Positions 45,963 through 61,900 of a stretch of 64,000 nucleotides of DNA are shown one piece after another. Each line of letters opens with the position of its first letter. Within the stretch, counting starts at the first letter, position 1. Source of the stretch: Romanomermis culicivorax (taxonomy: Eukaryota > Nematoda > Enoplea > Mermithida > Mermithidae). Both the position numbers and the translations under genes were made by a program. The notes under the pieces are model-generated. The model had not been told where the DNA came from and made no database searches. It saw nothing but the letters and a program-made list of their open reading frames with translations. The DNA lies in contig CAWUHX010000174.1 in assembly GCA_963922205.1 (NCBI GenBank), positions 186,001-250,000 of the forward strand, written 5' to 3'.

Positions 45963-46498
45963 TTTGCTTTGAAATTTTCTTTTGTGATTCGGCGCTCATC
46001 ATGCTGAATTGTACATAACTTTCGCGTTTGTGTAATTTAAATCATGGCGACCATGTTGACGAGACAACGATGCAGATCAAGTGTACCCTGAGCAGTAGTC
46101 TACTTTCGCACCGTTCAATACCAGGAACACTTTACCAACTTTACAACATCGCATCACACATCTCCCCGGTCCCCACACTTTTGCCGTAGGAGGGGGTTTC
46201 TTCTTTAATGTTAGGTTCTGTTCCACGCCAGGCCATTGGGTTTATTTCCGCATGACCCTGGCCGCATTCACTCTCATAAGACTAATTGGGAAAGGTTGAT
46301 TTTAGTCCCCCATTAACATAGTGGTGTTGGTGTTGCTTTTTGTAACCGTAGTTTTGCATTTTCTTACTTTACACTTTCTTCACATTTCAGCGGCTTATTC
46401 TTTTACTATTTTATTGCTACTTTTTGCTTCCAACTGCAATAGTCGCATTTTCCAGCCGCTCTCAAACAAAAAATATTTTTTCGAAATAATGACACCGT
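45963..46498 (+). promoter_or_regulatory. B2 spacer between gag-pol and ORF2 with conserved block
   Basis: This is the counterpart of the B1 spacer. The purine run AGGAGGGGG is at 46198-46206, followed by the same TTTCTTC...TTAG stretch as in B1. Its conservation between a young and an old copy in a noncoding stretch suggests a cis-acting role. Confidence 0.5.
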
Positions 46499-49112
<2,614 letters not shown>

Positions 49113-49127
49113 CCCAATTATACCTCA

Positions 49128-49275
49128 TAACAGCGCATCTCAAAACAGCGCGACCCGAAACAGCGCAACTCAAAATAGTGCATCTCAAAACAGCGCAACC
49201 CAAAACAGCGTGACTGCAAAAAAGCATGGCCTAAAATAGCGCAACTGCAAAACAGCGCACTGCAAATCAGTGCAA
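49128..49275 (+). repeat. MULE left terminal array
   Basis: About ten units of 13-16 bp built on AACAGCGCA(T/A)CTC and variants lie head to tail. The outermost AACAGCGCATCTC and the next AAAACAGCGCGACCC match the outermost units of the right array in inverted orientation. Inner units are more variable. Confidence 0.8.
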
Positions 49276-49368
49276 ATGTATAGTACAGGTACTAGGTCTT
49301 ATTAACAAAAAAGACAGCATGTACATCTATATATAGAACATCATTTCATAACGGGCGTACGTCCAACA

Positions 49369-51692
49369 GTGCCTTGTTCGAAAATGCAAATGAGCAATTG
49401 TCAAAATTCACAACCCACGTGTGAGAAAGTCAGATTATTACTCGGTTTATCATTTGAAAATTTATTTTGCAAAATTCTCTCTTCCAAAATGGCGTCAATA
49501 AAGATGCAGAAAGGAAAAGAGTGTTTTATTCATAATGGATTTAGCTATAGAATTGATCGCATTTACGACGACAGAAAAAGCTGGAGATGCTCAAAAACTG
49601 GTTGCAAAGGTCGAATTTGGACGTCTACACAGAATGAAAATCCAGTTGTTTAATCTCAACACGAACATCCGTCTGATCCAAATAGCGTGAGCGTAAAGAA
49701 AGCCATATTTGAAATGAAGCAAGAAGTAGCAGTTGATGGGTTCCGAAAAGTGACACAAATATATAATCAGAAAGGTTAGTATGATTATATTTTTATAACT
49801 TCAGTTTATCAAATTTGAAATAGGACTTTTACTATTGTAATCTAACTTTTCCGCAATTTACTCAAGAAACACTTAAGATGGACCTTTTAAGTTTTATTTA
49901 TGAGATCAAGAGCATTTTTGCTTGAAAATCAATATTTTTAGTTTTACAGGACACAATACAGTGTGATAAAGGTTATAGGGCAAACCTGCATTCCAGTTAG
50001 TCATATTAGTTAATATACTGTAGGTTGGGCAACAAATCTACAATTTAATGAAGTTATATGGATAATGTTTTATGCAAAAATAAATTTTAAGTCATGTTTT
50101 ACACCTATTTTAGACGTTCATAGCAGAGTTTTCTATGAACGAAAAGTTTACGTTTATTGATCTTATTTCACTTTTATTGTATTTATTTTTGTCGTCTATA
50201 AACCAGCAAATTGTTTTTCTGATTTTAAGTCGCCACTGTTTCCAACAAAGAAACTGTTGCAGCGATTTTCCCATCATTTCCTTCAATCGATTCTACTTTG
50301 TATCGAGCACGCAAAAAAATTTATCCCCCTTTGCCTCAAGCTCTTCAGGATATAAATATCCCTGAAAATCTGGCTAATTCCATCGCCAACAAAAGGTTTT
50401 TGTTGTGGAGCAAGGATGACAATGAAATTGTGATTTTCGCTACAAATGAAAACTTAAGAAAGTGATCTGATATTTTTATAGTTTTAAACTAACATTTCTA
50501 GATCACAAGAATTTTAAGAATGTGTCAAAATGGTGAGTGGTATATGGACGGAACTTTCAAAGCTTGTCCTCGACTATTTCAGCAAGTTTTCACAATTCAC
50601 GTTTTGATGCACGAGAAAGTTTTGCCAATGGTATACTGCTTACTGACAAGTAAAAGTACTAAAAGTACGCATGCATATCGGCAAGTTTTTCGGTGAGTCT
50701 TATGCTACTTTTTTTGCTCATTGGTGCATTATGGGGGATAAGATTAAATTTTAACCCGCTTATATTTATATATTTAGAGTTTTACGTGATAAGTGCGCGG
50801 ATATGCATCTAATCATGAACCCAAACTTGGTCATGACTGATTTTGAATCGTCCTTAATCCATGCGCTGGAAATCGAACTTCCTACCGCACAGATACGCAG
50901 CTGTTGCTTTCATTTTTGCCAATGTATTTTCAGCAAAGTTCAAGAATTGGGTTTGCAGGTGAATAATAATTGTTAACTGTGGTAAATAATAATCTCAGAT
51001 TACAATTCAGGTGAATTACCGCGAAAATCTTGATCTACAGCAAGCGGTTTGAGAATTGATGGCTATAGCGTTTTTGCCCGAAGAAATGACAGAGCCGGTA
51101 GGAAAATTTCATATTTAAAACTAACGATAGAACCAACTTCAATCTTTAAATAGGTGTTTGACGACATGAGACAAAATGCTATGAACGAACTTTTGCCACT
51201 TTTTGAATATTTTGGTGGTTGGAAAATGTTCATTCAAGCTTATGGAATATGTTTCAAGTTGGCCATCGAACGAATAACCATGTTGAAGGTAGTAGGATAA
51301 AAATTTTAATCAAACATTTGAAAAATTGTATGCACAAGAATATGAATTATTAAAATTTTCAAGGTTGGCACCTGCGATTCAATCGTTCAATCGATAGAAA
51401 TCACCCAAATATATATGATTTAATTTGCGGATTTCAAGTAATTTTTGTTCATGTAACAGCCTATCTTAATAAATAAAAATAACTTTTGATATCGTAGGTG
51501 GAGCAGGCCAATACGAAGACAAAGAACATGCAAATCACAGCTGGACAAACGGTCATTAAACCAAACAAACTGTATCAAGAAATTGACCGAAGAATTCAAA
51601 CGTTGACGACAAGATTTGATGAAGGTCAAATTGAGATACAAGATTTTTTGCGCGGCATTGCTTACAATTTGGCGAAACCAGTTGGTTTTTAG
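49369..51692 (+). pseudogene. MULE transposase with FLYWCH domain, about 8 exons, two nonsense codons
   Basis: Exon 1 (to about 49775) encodes a FLYWCH-type zinc finger: F-x-Y...W.C....C.GR.W with Cys/His ligands. A TAA at 49651 falls just before its final HEH. Exon 2 (about 50225-50463) reads RARKKIYPPLPQ...FATNEN in the frame that is open there. Exon 3 (50502-50692) has WYMDGTFKACPRLFQQVF, the catalytic-Asp segment of MULE transposases. Exon 4 (50778-50958) has MTDFESSLIHAL...CCFHFCQ. Exon 5 is 51011-51097, with a TGA near 51049. Later exons are 51154-51288, about 51362-51435 (WHLRFNRSI...HPNIYDLICGFQ) and 51499-51692. GT-AG boundaries are seen at each junction; introns range from about 50 to 90 nt, with one longer. 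The two stops suggest it is dead. Confidence 0.82.
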
Positions 51693-51909
51693 TGTTGATT
51701 TTTAGAAGTTTGACCAATTTGTTGATTCTTGTGAATAAACTTTTGTATTTTTAGTAAACTCTAACAAGTTGAGCTTTCTTTTGTCATTATCAATCTAAAT
51801 CTTAAATTCGTCACTCATTTTTTATTAAAAAAGTTAACAATATTCTGAATCATAATTTATAATTTCATTACTCGTATTTTTATCAAAAAGTTCACATATA
51901 ATTTATAAA

Positions 51910-52090
51910 ATGCGATTTTCAGTTGCGCTGTTTTGTAGTGCGCTATTTTGCGATGCGCTGTTTCGCAGTTGCACTGTTTTGCAGTCGCGCTGTTTTGAGT
52001 CACGCCATTTTGGGTTACGCTGTTTTGAGAGGCACTGTTTTGAGATGCGCTATTTTGGGTCGCGCTGTTTTGAGATGCGCTGTTGTGCAG
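51910..52090 (-). repeat. MULE right terminal array
   Basis: About 12 units of 15 bp (GAGTTGCGCTGTTTT-like on the plus strand) are inverted relative to the left array. Confidence 0.8.
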
Positions 52091-52106
52091 ATATGCCCTT
52101 CCTATG

Positions 52107-54595
52107 GCTGCCGCACCATCCGATATTACGGTGACTGCTACGCAAATCACCGATTTCTTGAAACTAACGCTCCACGAAATTTCAAACATCACCCCGGCAC
52201 TGATGGACGAATCTACCCCCATCCAACCCACCCCGATGGATACCGAAACGACCACAACTACTGATCAAACGTTAATGGACATACCCGAAGAAAGCACTGT
52301 CGACCAATCCACGTCAATGGACATTGTACCTGTCGAACCCGCAGCAACGTTGCCTCCGACAGCGCCCGCCGTGGACCCGCCAATTTACTTGGCCACTCCG
52401 GCAGTTCTGCCCGCACCTCCGATTATCGCCACTGTTGCCGCCACCAGGTATAGTGCACCTGTTCGTTTTTCACAACATATAATTTCAGATCAACAATGGC
52501 AAGCACTAGCCGCAGCCCTCACTGCATATCATTTTCCGTCACCACCGCCCGGTATGCTATTCCCTGAACATCATTGGATGGACTACCCAGACCCGCTTAA
52601 GAAAGAGATCCAACGTATCTTGCTGCTGCAACTGACGCCAGCCGCACCGGTTCCCCAAATTGCTCAAACCGCTCCGGTTATTGGTCAAGCGGCCGTACAA
52701 CCGCCAGTTGTGTTACTGCCGCTGATCGCCTTACCACCGCCTTCGGTGCCGCAACTGCCACAGCCCGTGACTCTATTGCCGCCGATTGCTCCTGTGGATG
52801 TTCAAACCCGACAGGCCCCCAGCACGTCCGCGCCGGCTCTAGATCGCCATAGCCAGCCTATTCGAAAGCCCGGATGTTACGAACACTCCGTGAAGTGCAA
52901 ACAACACCTTCACGAAGAGGCTGAATATCGCAAATCCCACAAAACAGGCACGACGGACGAACCCCGCACAAGGCGAATGCAGCCACCCAGTACCTCGCGT
53001 GCTGAGCGCGGCAAATCGCCTAGCAAAGGAACAACCAGTCCCGGCAAGCAACGCGAGAAACAGAAGGCTCATGAAGAGGCTGGTAAATCTTCACAGACAA
53101 CTTCGACACCGCTACCGAAACCCACGTCCACGAAAACCGCAGCACTGGCAAAACAACAGCCCCCTGCCGGCCAATCGGATAGACACCACTCACGCCACGA
53201 GTCACACTCTTGTGATGATCCCCACCATAAAGAAACCCAGCAACCTCACCCTACCAGCCGCGATAGCTGTCAACACGAACGCCATGATGATGCACCGCCG
53301 CACCGCACTCAAAGTAACGCGCCAGGTGCACTCAACAGATTTTTACAAAGACGCGTACTGGCATGATTTCCGCCGGTCACCAACAAAATTGACAGATTAT
53401 ATCAGCCCGTTGCATAGAGACGCTAAAATTCAAAGACGTATGGAAGCCTTGAAAAACCTGCCGAAAGATGTGTTCAAGGCTCCGCTACCACTGCCGCCTC
53501 CTATGGACGTGGAACATGCCACGTCATCCGCTACTTTGATCCCGCCTACGGCCACGTCGCAGCCGCCTACGGTTGCAGCTGCCTACGGCCCCTAGGTCCA
53601 CTACGATGACTATGGTAACTCACACCACCTCGGCTCATAGTACCACGCAAGCCCAACCGCAATTGGTTATAACGACCAGGCCGGTCCTCGGAGTTGCTCC
53701 ACCAACCAGTTCTGCGCCAACTGTGGAGCCCCGGTTGCCCAGCGAAGCAACCTGACTGCCCAACTATACGCCTTTCCGAACTACAGACTCGCCGCATTGT
53801 GTTACGCTATTGACACCTCGCCATCCGCTGCGTATCGATCCATCTGTTGAGTTTTTCATGCTGCGTACGTTGCACGAAATGGTTTTGATCAACTTCTTCG
53901 GCCGCCTTGGCATTTGCATCACTATGGCCGTTCACATTAGCGCAACGAACGCTTGGCTAGCTTCGTACCAATTCTTTCGCGAACACTATCACCCCTCGTA
54001 CCGAGAACAACAACGGCCCCTTTTGCATGACCTGGCTGCACTAATCTTGTGATGGGTCGCTGGCCTGTGGGCTGAGGAGCTCGGCGTCATTGACGCCATT
54101 CACACCGCCCATTTGGCCCTCTTTCTCTATAAAGCTCAAGGTTTGGACAACCCGTCGTGTTTATTGCAGGCCTACAACACCGCTGTTGGCCTGATCGACA
54201 GCTGGATGGCATACCTGCAATACGCGCCATTCCCGCAACTGCCCAAAATCGCCGATATTCAACGAATTTACCTCCAGTACCATAGCAAAACTGATCGTCC
54301 CGTACCTCTGTTGTGCCGGCACGATTTCTCCGCCCGGTGGAACTTGTTGCCACCACGACTGCTGCCGCCAACAGGTTTGCCATCTGACCACCTGTCGTTG
54401 ATCGCTACACCGCTCCGATCGCAAACATACACTTCGTCATCTCGCGGCCGCCATACTACCGACTACGGTCGCAATCGCAACTATTGCTCCTTCCGCTTCG
54501 ATGGCCATGACGATCCCCGTGACCCCCATGGTTATCACAATGACCGCTATTGCCAAGACAATCGCAACCACCGTGACACCCAACAAAAATCTTGA
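52107..54595 (+). pseudogene. B2 ORF2, 3' half, decayed
   Basis: This continues ORF2 after the MULE: a proline/threonine-rich part, an Arg/Ser/His-rich part (about 52850-53300), then the C-terminal folded-looking domain ([12 protein letters not shown]..., [39 protein letters not shown]) and a short basic tail. Stops or shifts are near 53300-53366, 53594, 53754 and 54050. The C-terminal domain is as well preserved as the rest, arguing that it was under selection before this copy died. Confidence 0.88.
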
Positions 54596-55205
54596 TCTGC
54601 CTCTGATACTCACCACCATCACCGCCATTGACTCAAAGCTTTTGTACAGTAATGTTCGTTTTTTCTTTCATTTTGTTTTCATTTAACCTCCTCTAATACC
54701 GGTTGTTTTCTTTTTCTAATCTCTTTTTGTGTGCTTTATTTTTGTACTAGTTTCACCCAGTGCCCGTGCAGCCGATGCTAAGACCACGCAGTAGGATGAC
54801 TCGAAATGTTCTACCGCCACACGCCCCCACTTGCGCCATTTCTTGTCCTTTCCGCCTCCGCCGCCGTGTACATGTTTTGTTATCGCCGCCGTTGTAGTGG
54901 CTGGCCTCACCCTCCCATCTGCATGGCGTCGTATGCTGGTGCGCTCCAGTATATCAGTGCAGACAGAGTGACAATGCGAGCTGCGGCGTTGCTGAACTTA
55001 GGGCCTCGCTAATTGCAACTCGGGTTGGGAGGTCTCACCCTACGGGTCGCCCAAAATCAGCTCAAACAACCCCAACAACTCCGTCGGCCCCACTGTGTGA
55101 TACCGAAGATCCCTTCGGCAACCCCGGTGACGGCCTGTAGTGGCGGTTCCCTTCCCCTTGCAGGTTTTGGTTACTTCTTGATGATCGCTTAGGGAGATCT
55201 ACCGT
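54596..55205 (+). other. B2 3' untranslated region
   Basis: No gene is seen. It matches the B1 region between ORF2 and the 3' LTR (11023-11418), including a segment resembling GCAACCCCGGTGACGGCCTG near 55119-55138. Confidence 0.7.
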
Positions 55206-55218
55206 GAGGGGGGAGGGG
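55206..55218 (+). promoter_or_regulatory. B2 polypurine tract
   Basis: GAGGGGGGAGGGG directly precedes the 3' LTR. Confidence 0.8.
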
Positions 55219-55788
55219 TGTTGTAGTGTGTTTTCTGCCGATTTTGTCATTTTTGTCAAAGAGTACATGAGGCCCGCAGGTAGCAAGTGGAGTGAGCAAC
55301 GCGGACCATCAACAGTCCACTTACTGTAACGCACGTCAGTATGCGTGCGCTGGCTCTCTCTCAGTACTCATTCTTTTGATTATTGTTATATGTTTTGCGT
55401 ACTAAACGTGTGCCCCGTCGGCCACTGTTGTTTTTCATCACTCATCACCTCCCAGCACGCAGCCCATCTATTTTCTCGTCCCAGTGCATGGGAGTGAATT
55501 GTTTATTTTTCTCGCCCGCTTTCACCTGTACGTAAGTGTTTGTTTTTCTTTTGATTGCGTAATATAAAAAGGTAGAAAACTCTCTTCTCTCAGTCTTACA
55601 CAATTAGGGAGACAATTAAGGAAACACCTTTTCCTTAATTGGTGGGATAATTAGTGTCGGGTTTAAGTACAAGTAATTAACTTAATCGGGTGAACATAGG
55701 CACGGGAAACACGTACATTAAGGACGAATCCTGGGATCCCAATCCTGCCTGTGACTCATCAGCGCCCAACATATTCCAAAATACAACA
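55219..55788 (+). repeat. B2 3' LTR
   Basis: This 570-bp LTR has the hairpin at 55613-55641 and TATA at about 55563-55571. It is followed by the GATA duplication (55789-55792). Confidence 0.93.
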
Positions 55789-55792
55789 GATA

Positions 55793-56703
55793 AAATCCTG
55801 CATTGTCTGTCAAATGGCAACTGCAGGAAAGCCATCTATTCTTCCATCAATACCAATTATGCCACAAGGTCCATTTGATATAGTATCTGTTGATATTGTA
55901 GAAATTTTTCCAATGGGAGAAAGACTGCCTTATGTTATAGTTTTTTAGGACTATTTCACGAAATGGACTGAAGCTGATATTATCTCAGATCAGTCAGAAA
56001 ATTCAGTAGTGAATGCATTCTTAGAAGCTATAATATTTAGACATGGAACACTGACAAAACTCTTAAGTGATAATGGATCTTGTTTCACTTTGGATTTAAT
56101 GAAATCAGTTTGTGAATTATTAGAGTGCAAGAAGACCTTCACTACTGCTTATCACTCGCAAGGTAATGGTATGGCAGAGAGGTTTAATCAAACTATAGTA
56201 AAACAACTGAGAAAAGAAGCTATTGGTGAACCCGATAGCTGGCCAAAATATCTCAAATCAGTGGTCTTTGTTTACGATGCAAACCCACAGGCTGTGAAGA
56301 AATCATCCCCATTCGAGTTGTTACAGAGGGATGATGCAAAGTTCAGGATGAATTTGATGAAAGCACTCAGTATATTAATGCCTATGAATTATGAGGCATA
56401 CAAATTCATCCTAACTGACCACTTAACCAGGCTTTATGGTATTATTGCGGAAAATATCCAGAAAGCAGTGGAAGCTCGCAAAAGATATTTCGACAAGAAA
56501 ATTAAAATCTCAAATTTTAAAGAAAAGGATAGAGTTCTTCTTAAAGTTGAAAAGAACAAGAAATTGGGCTCAACTTGGGAAGGACTTAAAACATTATCAC
56601 TGATGTTTTAACATTGGAAGATAATGTCATCACTATAGCACGTTATGATAATCTTTTGCTACAGCAAAAGGTTTCAGCAAGTAGGCTGAAAATTTTTTGC
56701 TAG
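55793..56703 (+). pseudogene. Element D: integrase core and C-terminal part
   Basis: The reading resumes KSCIVCQMATAG, the CC half of the zinc domain. The core follows with SVDIVEIF, LLSDNGSCF and NGMAERFNQT (D,D-35-E). The C-terminal region has AVEARKRYFDKKIK and KDRVLLKVEK, and after a one-base shift near 56590 it reads IITDVLTLEDNVITIARYDN and ends at a TAG near 56703. A stop at 55946-55948 splits the core just before DYFTKW. It is related to B integrases at the protein level but AT-rich, so it is a separate family. Confidence 0.88.
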
Positions 56704-56829
56704 GAGACTACAGGATGGCAGAATTATGCTAAAAATTTATCATACATCTTACTGTACCTTTCAAATTAGTGCAAAACAAAGGGGAGCCATCAGTAGCTTT
56801 GTAGCAGGGAATCTGCCAAATTGTGTGTA

Positions 56830-58022
56830 CAGTCAGGTACAAAAGTTTAGGCCACTGCTGCAAATTTCCCATATTTGGCAATTTATGAATTGAAATTGTA
56901 TATGAAACATTGTAAACCAGCTATTTTCCATTTCTCTCCTCTATTCAAATGTTTCGGTTGCTTCTTTATGCATGTGGCACATTAATGGGTCAAAGAAAGA
57001 GCTTGTCGCCAACTAAGCATTCAATGATTGTATCGCTATTTATGATTGGAAAACTTTTGAAAAAAGAAACTTCACGTTGATTATCAGTGTCCAGACAGGC
57101 AGTTCGTTGCAAGATGAACTTTCTGTTGGTCGAGGAACTTTGGTTCATAGATCAACAATCAGCAGAAAATTTCGTACTCAGATTGCTACGAAAAAACCAT
57201 TCATTAGCGAAAAAATAGGAAAAAGCAGCTCGAATTCACTAAAACCTGTGAACACTGGACTCAATCCGAGTGGCAAAAGGAATTGTTTACTGATGAATCA
57301 AAGTTTGATTGTTCGAGGGAAAAATCTGGACTTGTTGTTCGAGGATGAGCTGATGAGCGATATTCACTAAAGCTCATGGTCAGGTCTGTCAAGCAGCGGC
57401 AGATGTGCTTTGGTTTGGGGATCTTTTGGGATTTGTGGTTTTGGTGAATTGGTATTCATTCCAAATGAACTTACTGATCCAACATTCACAGCACGTTCTT
57501 ATGTTTCTTTGTTTGAAAATCATCTTGACTTGTCGATGGATGCTGCTCTACCAATATCGACTTGCAGAAACTGAATATTTCAGCAAAATAATGACCCTAA
57601 GAACAAGGTTGGGTATTCCATGAAATTCTTTACTGACAATAGTATTCATTTACTAGATTGGCCTCCTCAGTCCCAGGATTTGAATCCTACTAAAAACTTA
57701 TGGCATAAAATGAAATGTGAAATCTGGAAAACCAATTCCCATGCTGAATCATCCGAGGATTTGCGAAAAAAAACTACGAGGGATTTGGTCATCTATCACT
57801 GTCGAGTATTGTGAGAAATTAGTTTTGTCCATGCCAAAACGACTATCTGCCATGATACAGGCCAAAGGAGGCCCAATAAACTATTGAATTTTGACCATTT
57901 AGTTTTGCTCTTTATTGTAATTATGAAATTAAATGAATAATTTGTGCATCCATGTTCTGGGTGAAAACTCTTAGTTGAACTAGAAAATATCAAGAAGTGG
58001 CCCAAACTTTTGCACCTGACTG
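56830..58022 (+). mobile_element. Tc1-type DNA transposon, dead copy
   Basis: The terminal inverted repeats start CAGTCAGGTACAAAAGTTTA on the left and read CAGTCAGGTGCAAAAGTTTG on the complement of the right, within a TA duplication (56828-56829, 58023-58024). At 1.19 kb the length is usual for an intact Tc1-like element. The transposase is broken: fragments at 57077-57370, 57405-57600 and 57620-57814, including FQQNNDPKN and LDWPPQSQDLNP, typical of the DDE region. Confidence 0.9.
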
Positions 58023-58024
58023 TA

Positions 58025-58920
58025 TATATTGTTTATTTTTTAATGAACATTCACTCTAATTTTTTTAACATTTAAAACCTGTTGTAAATATTTTTGGTGT
58101 TTAGGTGTGTTTTTAATAGAATGGAGGAGAGCTTTTAAAGAGAATGACCCAATTTTGTAAATTTTTCATTTTACACATTCTTGGTTAACGACTTCAAATC
58201 ATTCCAATTTATTCTAAAGTTGTGTCTGTGCTCCCTCTCAAATTTTCAAACTTTTTCGAGAGTCTTCATCGTAAGGAACCCCCATGAGGTAATTTGTAGC
58301 CAAAAGGGAATAGAATGTATATGTTTTTACATTTGTCTAATTTTCACAGCTACAAATTCAGTTTTAAAAAGTTTTAGAAAATAATTGGGGAAAGCATACA
58401 GGCCCAGAAAATTGGAAATGGGTATGTGGAACAAATGTATGTGTATGTACAATGCAATGGACCATGCTCTCCAGTTCAGGATGCGGCACCCGTGTTAGAA
58501 CAACCCCTATTTTTCGCTGAATGGTAAGATAAATATTTTTATTTGTAGATAGTTAATTAGAGTAATGAGCAGAGACTAAGCTGGTCAGGGGTGTCTCGCA
58601 AGGCTATCCCTGTGCTCCTTCTTGGACGGGCTACCAACTGTGTGATGTGTACAAGAGAGAAAAGTTTAGCAAGAGGGGATGGCAAAGCCGAGCCTAGGTG
58701 ATCTGAAAAAGACTCTGGTCGAATTAGGTGAGATGATTAAGGGAGGCGATGCTATTCCCAGACTCTCTGGATTCCGCAAAGTGACAAAAAGGGGGATTAG
58801 CAGGGATCAGCCACTGAGATCAAGGTTGTGATTGATTAGCGCTGATCAAGTAGCAAAGGTGTTTTGGGTTAGAGTAAAAACACCTGATTTAACATATTTT
58901 TGCCTATCAATTTAGGTTTC
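58025..58920. other. AT-rich region without a recognisable gene
   Basis: No frame of interest, terminal repeats or RNA gene is seen. From about 58600 the base composition becomes less AT-rich and may belong to the decayed coding region that follows. Confidence 0.5.
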
Positions 58921-61900
58921 TATAAAGGGACACCCAATGGCCAGAAAGGCTAAAAATCAAGTTCCTGCTCTAAAATTTTGAAAGTTTCAAATTTTGCAGT
59001 GCTTTGCACAAAGGTGCCAGAGTTAAAAAAGGGTCTGAAAATGCATGACAAAGAGTATTAGAGTGTGTTAGAGTTGAAACTTAAAGTTTTCCCTGGATTT
59101 TTTAGACTATAACATCCCTCGGGCTATGCGGATAGCGGAGTTGGAGAGGTGGTTTTTTGCCACATTTCAGTTCTGGCTTACCAATCCAATTGAGCTAATA
59201 ATTGTTCCTAAGGGAAGTGTGGAAAGGATAAGCACTTTCCAAGGCATGGACATTGTTGGTTTCCATGTGGAAAAGGTGAACCAGGAAGATGCTAAAAAAC
59301 TACTTAGATGGGGGATCAATATCAAAAGAGGCAACCAGTTGGCTAAATTAGTGTCATTTTCCTAATTAAATGGTAAAACATTCCTGGTTAAATTAACATT
59401 GCTGCAAGAGCAAGAGTGGGACATCTTGCTGCACTTTTCATGCTCAGGGATGTTGCTAGTCTGCTAGGCCATTTTAGAGGACATAGTTTCAATTGTTAAT
59501 GTCCGAGGATGTGAAAAAAGCACCAATGATTGTGATTTGTCTGAGGCGATTAGGTGTAGTATCAAAGATGTTATTCTTGGAATATACTATGATCTCAGCA
59601 TCATGGCAAAGCAGATCATGAGCAGCAAGATTACCAAATCCAGAATGCCCAGAGACATTAAAAATGAAAGGTCTCTTTGCTGAAATGTATTTGGCTGATG
59701 TTGGTCCTCACAAGACTGATTTTAGCCTCTATGAAATAGGCAAAGTGTGGCCGAGGAAAAATTTCCTCAAGACATACTGCAATATGCTGGAACGGATCCA
59801 TATTTTTCGTTGGCAATTTTTATGGGAGCATTTCACTATGGGTAAATGAGTGAACTATGTGGGGCAGTTGCAACTTTCCTCATGATATAGTCGATCTGGC
59901 CCAGATTGAATGTTTCCATATAAATTTTATCAAATTTACTCATATATAGTTACAGATTATAAACTATGTAACTTTGTGGGTACACCTGATATAGTGGTGA
60001 GGTAGCCAAAGGTGACCTACCACATGATGTGCCAGGAGATGTATGCGAGGTGGGCCACTCAAGTGCAAGAAATAGGGCAGAAATATCATTGCCACTGGGA
60101 CATTTGCAACCCGAGGAAAGGGAAAGAAAATTTGACATGGAGGGGCATCTACCCAGGTGCTTACCATCAAGGTAAAAAATTAAAACCCAATTCCTTTGAT
60201 GAGGCAAGTGATCCCGAGGACAACGAAATGATTAGGCCTGAACAGCACTTGTTGGCTGAGGAGAAATTGTGCCTAGAGTTATTGGAAGAGATGGCACAAG
60301 GAAAGCAGTATCAGGAGCTCATGCAGCCAGCATCTTTGGTTTAGTTCATGGATACTGCAAGAAAATTTATCAATTTACCTCACAATGGTCAAAAGCAAGC
60401 ACTACTGGATGCCCTAAAAAATCATCTGGTTCATGTGCCAATTGACCTTGATCCTGGTATGGGGTACTTTGACAAAGATCACTGGAAGCCTCGGCAAGTA
60501 GAGTATGCTAAAGCATTTAAGGAAGAGTGGTTCTCAGAATTGCAAGCAGCTTGTACTTTAGTCCCGCTGGCCTTCCATGTGATCTGACCTCATAGCCGAA
60601 AGGAGTTGGATTTTGTGATGTCGGACATGTTTAGTTATCAGTTCATTACATCATTCAGCCCAGAGCTTCAAGGCAAAATAAAGGAAATGGCTTGGTGGTC
60701 TCAGATGATAGGTTGACCCAATATCTATTGTTGGCGAAAACATTACCACAGATAGATTATGAGGCACCCGGAAAAGGTGCTGGATTATATGTGTGGATGA
60801 ATTGTTTCTGATTTATGCCAATTCAGTTGAGATTATGGAAGGATGCGGACATGTGTGCTCAGATAAAAGGTAGTCCTGATACAATTACTACAGACAGTAA
60901 GAGCTATAGCTCAAATCCATATAATTACATAAGGTTCTACCATATCAAGCTTGCCATTAGAACACCTTCATTAAGATATGGGTTGACCTGGCAAAACAAA
61001 AATCTACAAAGTTGGGGATGTCTATAGTTGTATGGCCCAAAGTAGGGAGTATAGTATATCTTTCCCTACAAAGATTTTTGACTATAGACCTTTGGCCTCA
61101 GATTTACCAGGAATTCAACACACATATAGTTATAAGACTGGTGAAGGTAGAATCCCAAAACTAGCTGGCAAGATTAGTCCCACTAAGACTGATAGTCTGA
61201 AAGGTGAGGACCAAAAGCAGGCTGGGGTTAGTGTAGCTGATATTCTGATAATTTCAGGCCAAGAAGTTCAAATGTCAGAAAGTGAAATTTTCAGTGATGC
61301 AGTGGGACTGGCTGGTGAAGATGAATTGCCGGAGGGGAGACTTAACGAAGATGTGACAGAATTGTCAGGAGAAGAGCAGCAGGAAGAGCAATCAGTTCCC
61401 GCAACAGAACTGATGGAAGCTCAAACTGCTCCGACACAGTCCCAACTTGAGGCCAAATGTTGATTAGAGAAGATTTTGAGGAAAGATGACAAAAGAGTTC
61501 AAAAGGCCCAACTTCAATGAGAGCAGCTCCAATGAGAATTCGAAGAAGGAATAGCTAAGATGAAAGCCTACATAGCCTAAATGGAAGTGCAGTATGGTAT
61601 ATGACACCCAGAGGGTGTAGGGCCAGTATTGGTACAACAGGAGGCCGAGCCATCCTCACCAATGAAAGTGGAGGACAATATAGACGCCCATAAATTAGTC
61701 ATTGGCGAAGATACAGCAGAAAAGCTGGATTCAGAGACGGTGGATAGTAATATGGTTATATCTTTTTCCGCTGATGGAGCAGTTCTGGGTCTATATTCTG
61801 CCAAAGTAGTCCAAAGTATGAGGGACAAAAGTTGGAATGACTAAAGGATTTTGTTTATGGCAGAAAGAAAGAGGAAAATGAGACTGGGGGGAAAAGAAAG

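Larger units (their letters stand above)
49113..52094 (+). mobile_element. FLYWCH-type MULE DNA transposon inside B2 ORF2
   Basis: The flanking duplication is GCCCTTCCTATG (49101-49112 and 52095-52106), and removing the insert restores the ORF2 reading seen in B1. The ends are inverted arrays of a roughly 15-bp unit (AAAACAGCGCAACTC-like): 49128-49275 on the left and 51910-52090 on the right. Between them is an intron-containing transposase gene on the plus strand. A target duplication of 9-12 bp and an MULE transposase fit the Mutator superfamily. Confidence 0.85.

Noticed and set aside
49128..52090. Regularly spaced short repeats that could look like a CRISPR array
   Set aside because: Units are contiguous without unique spacers, are inverted between the two ends, and flank a transposase with a target duplication; they are transposon termini.
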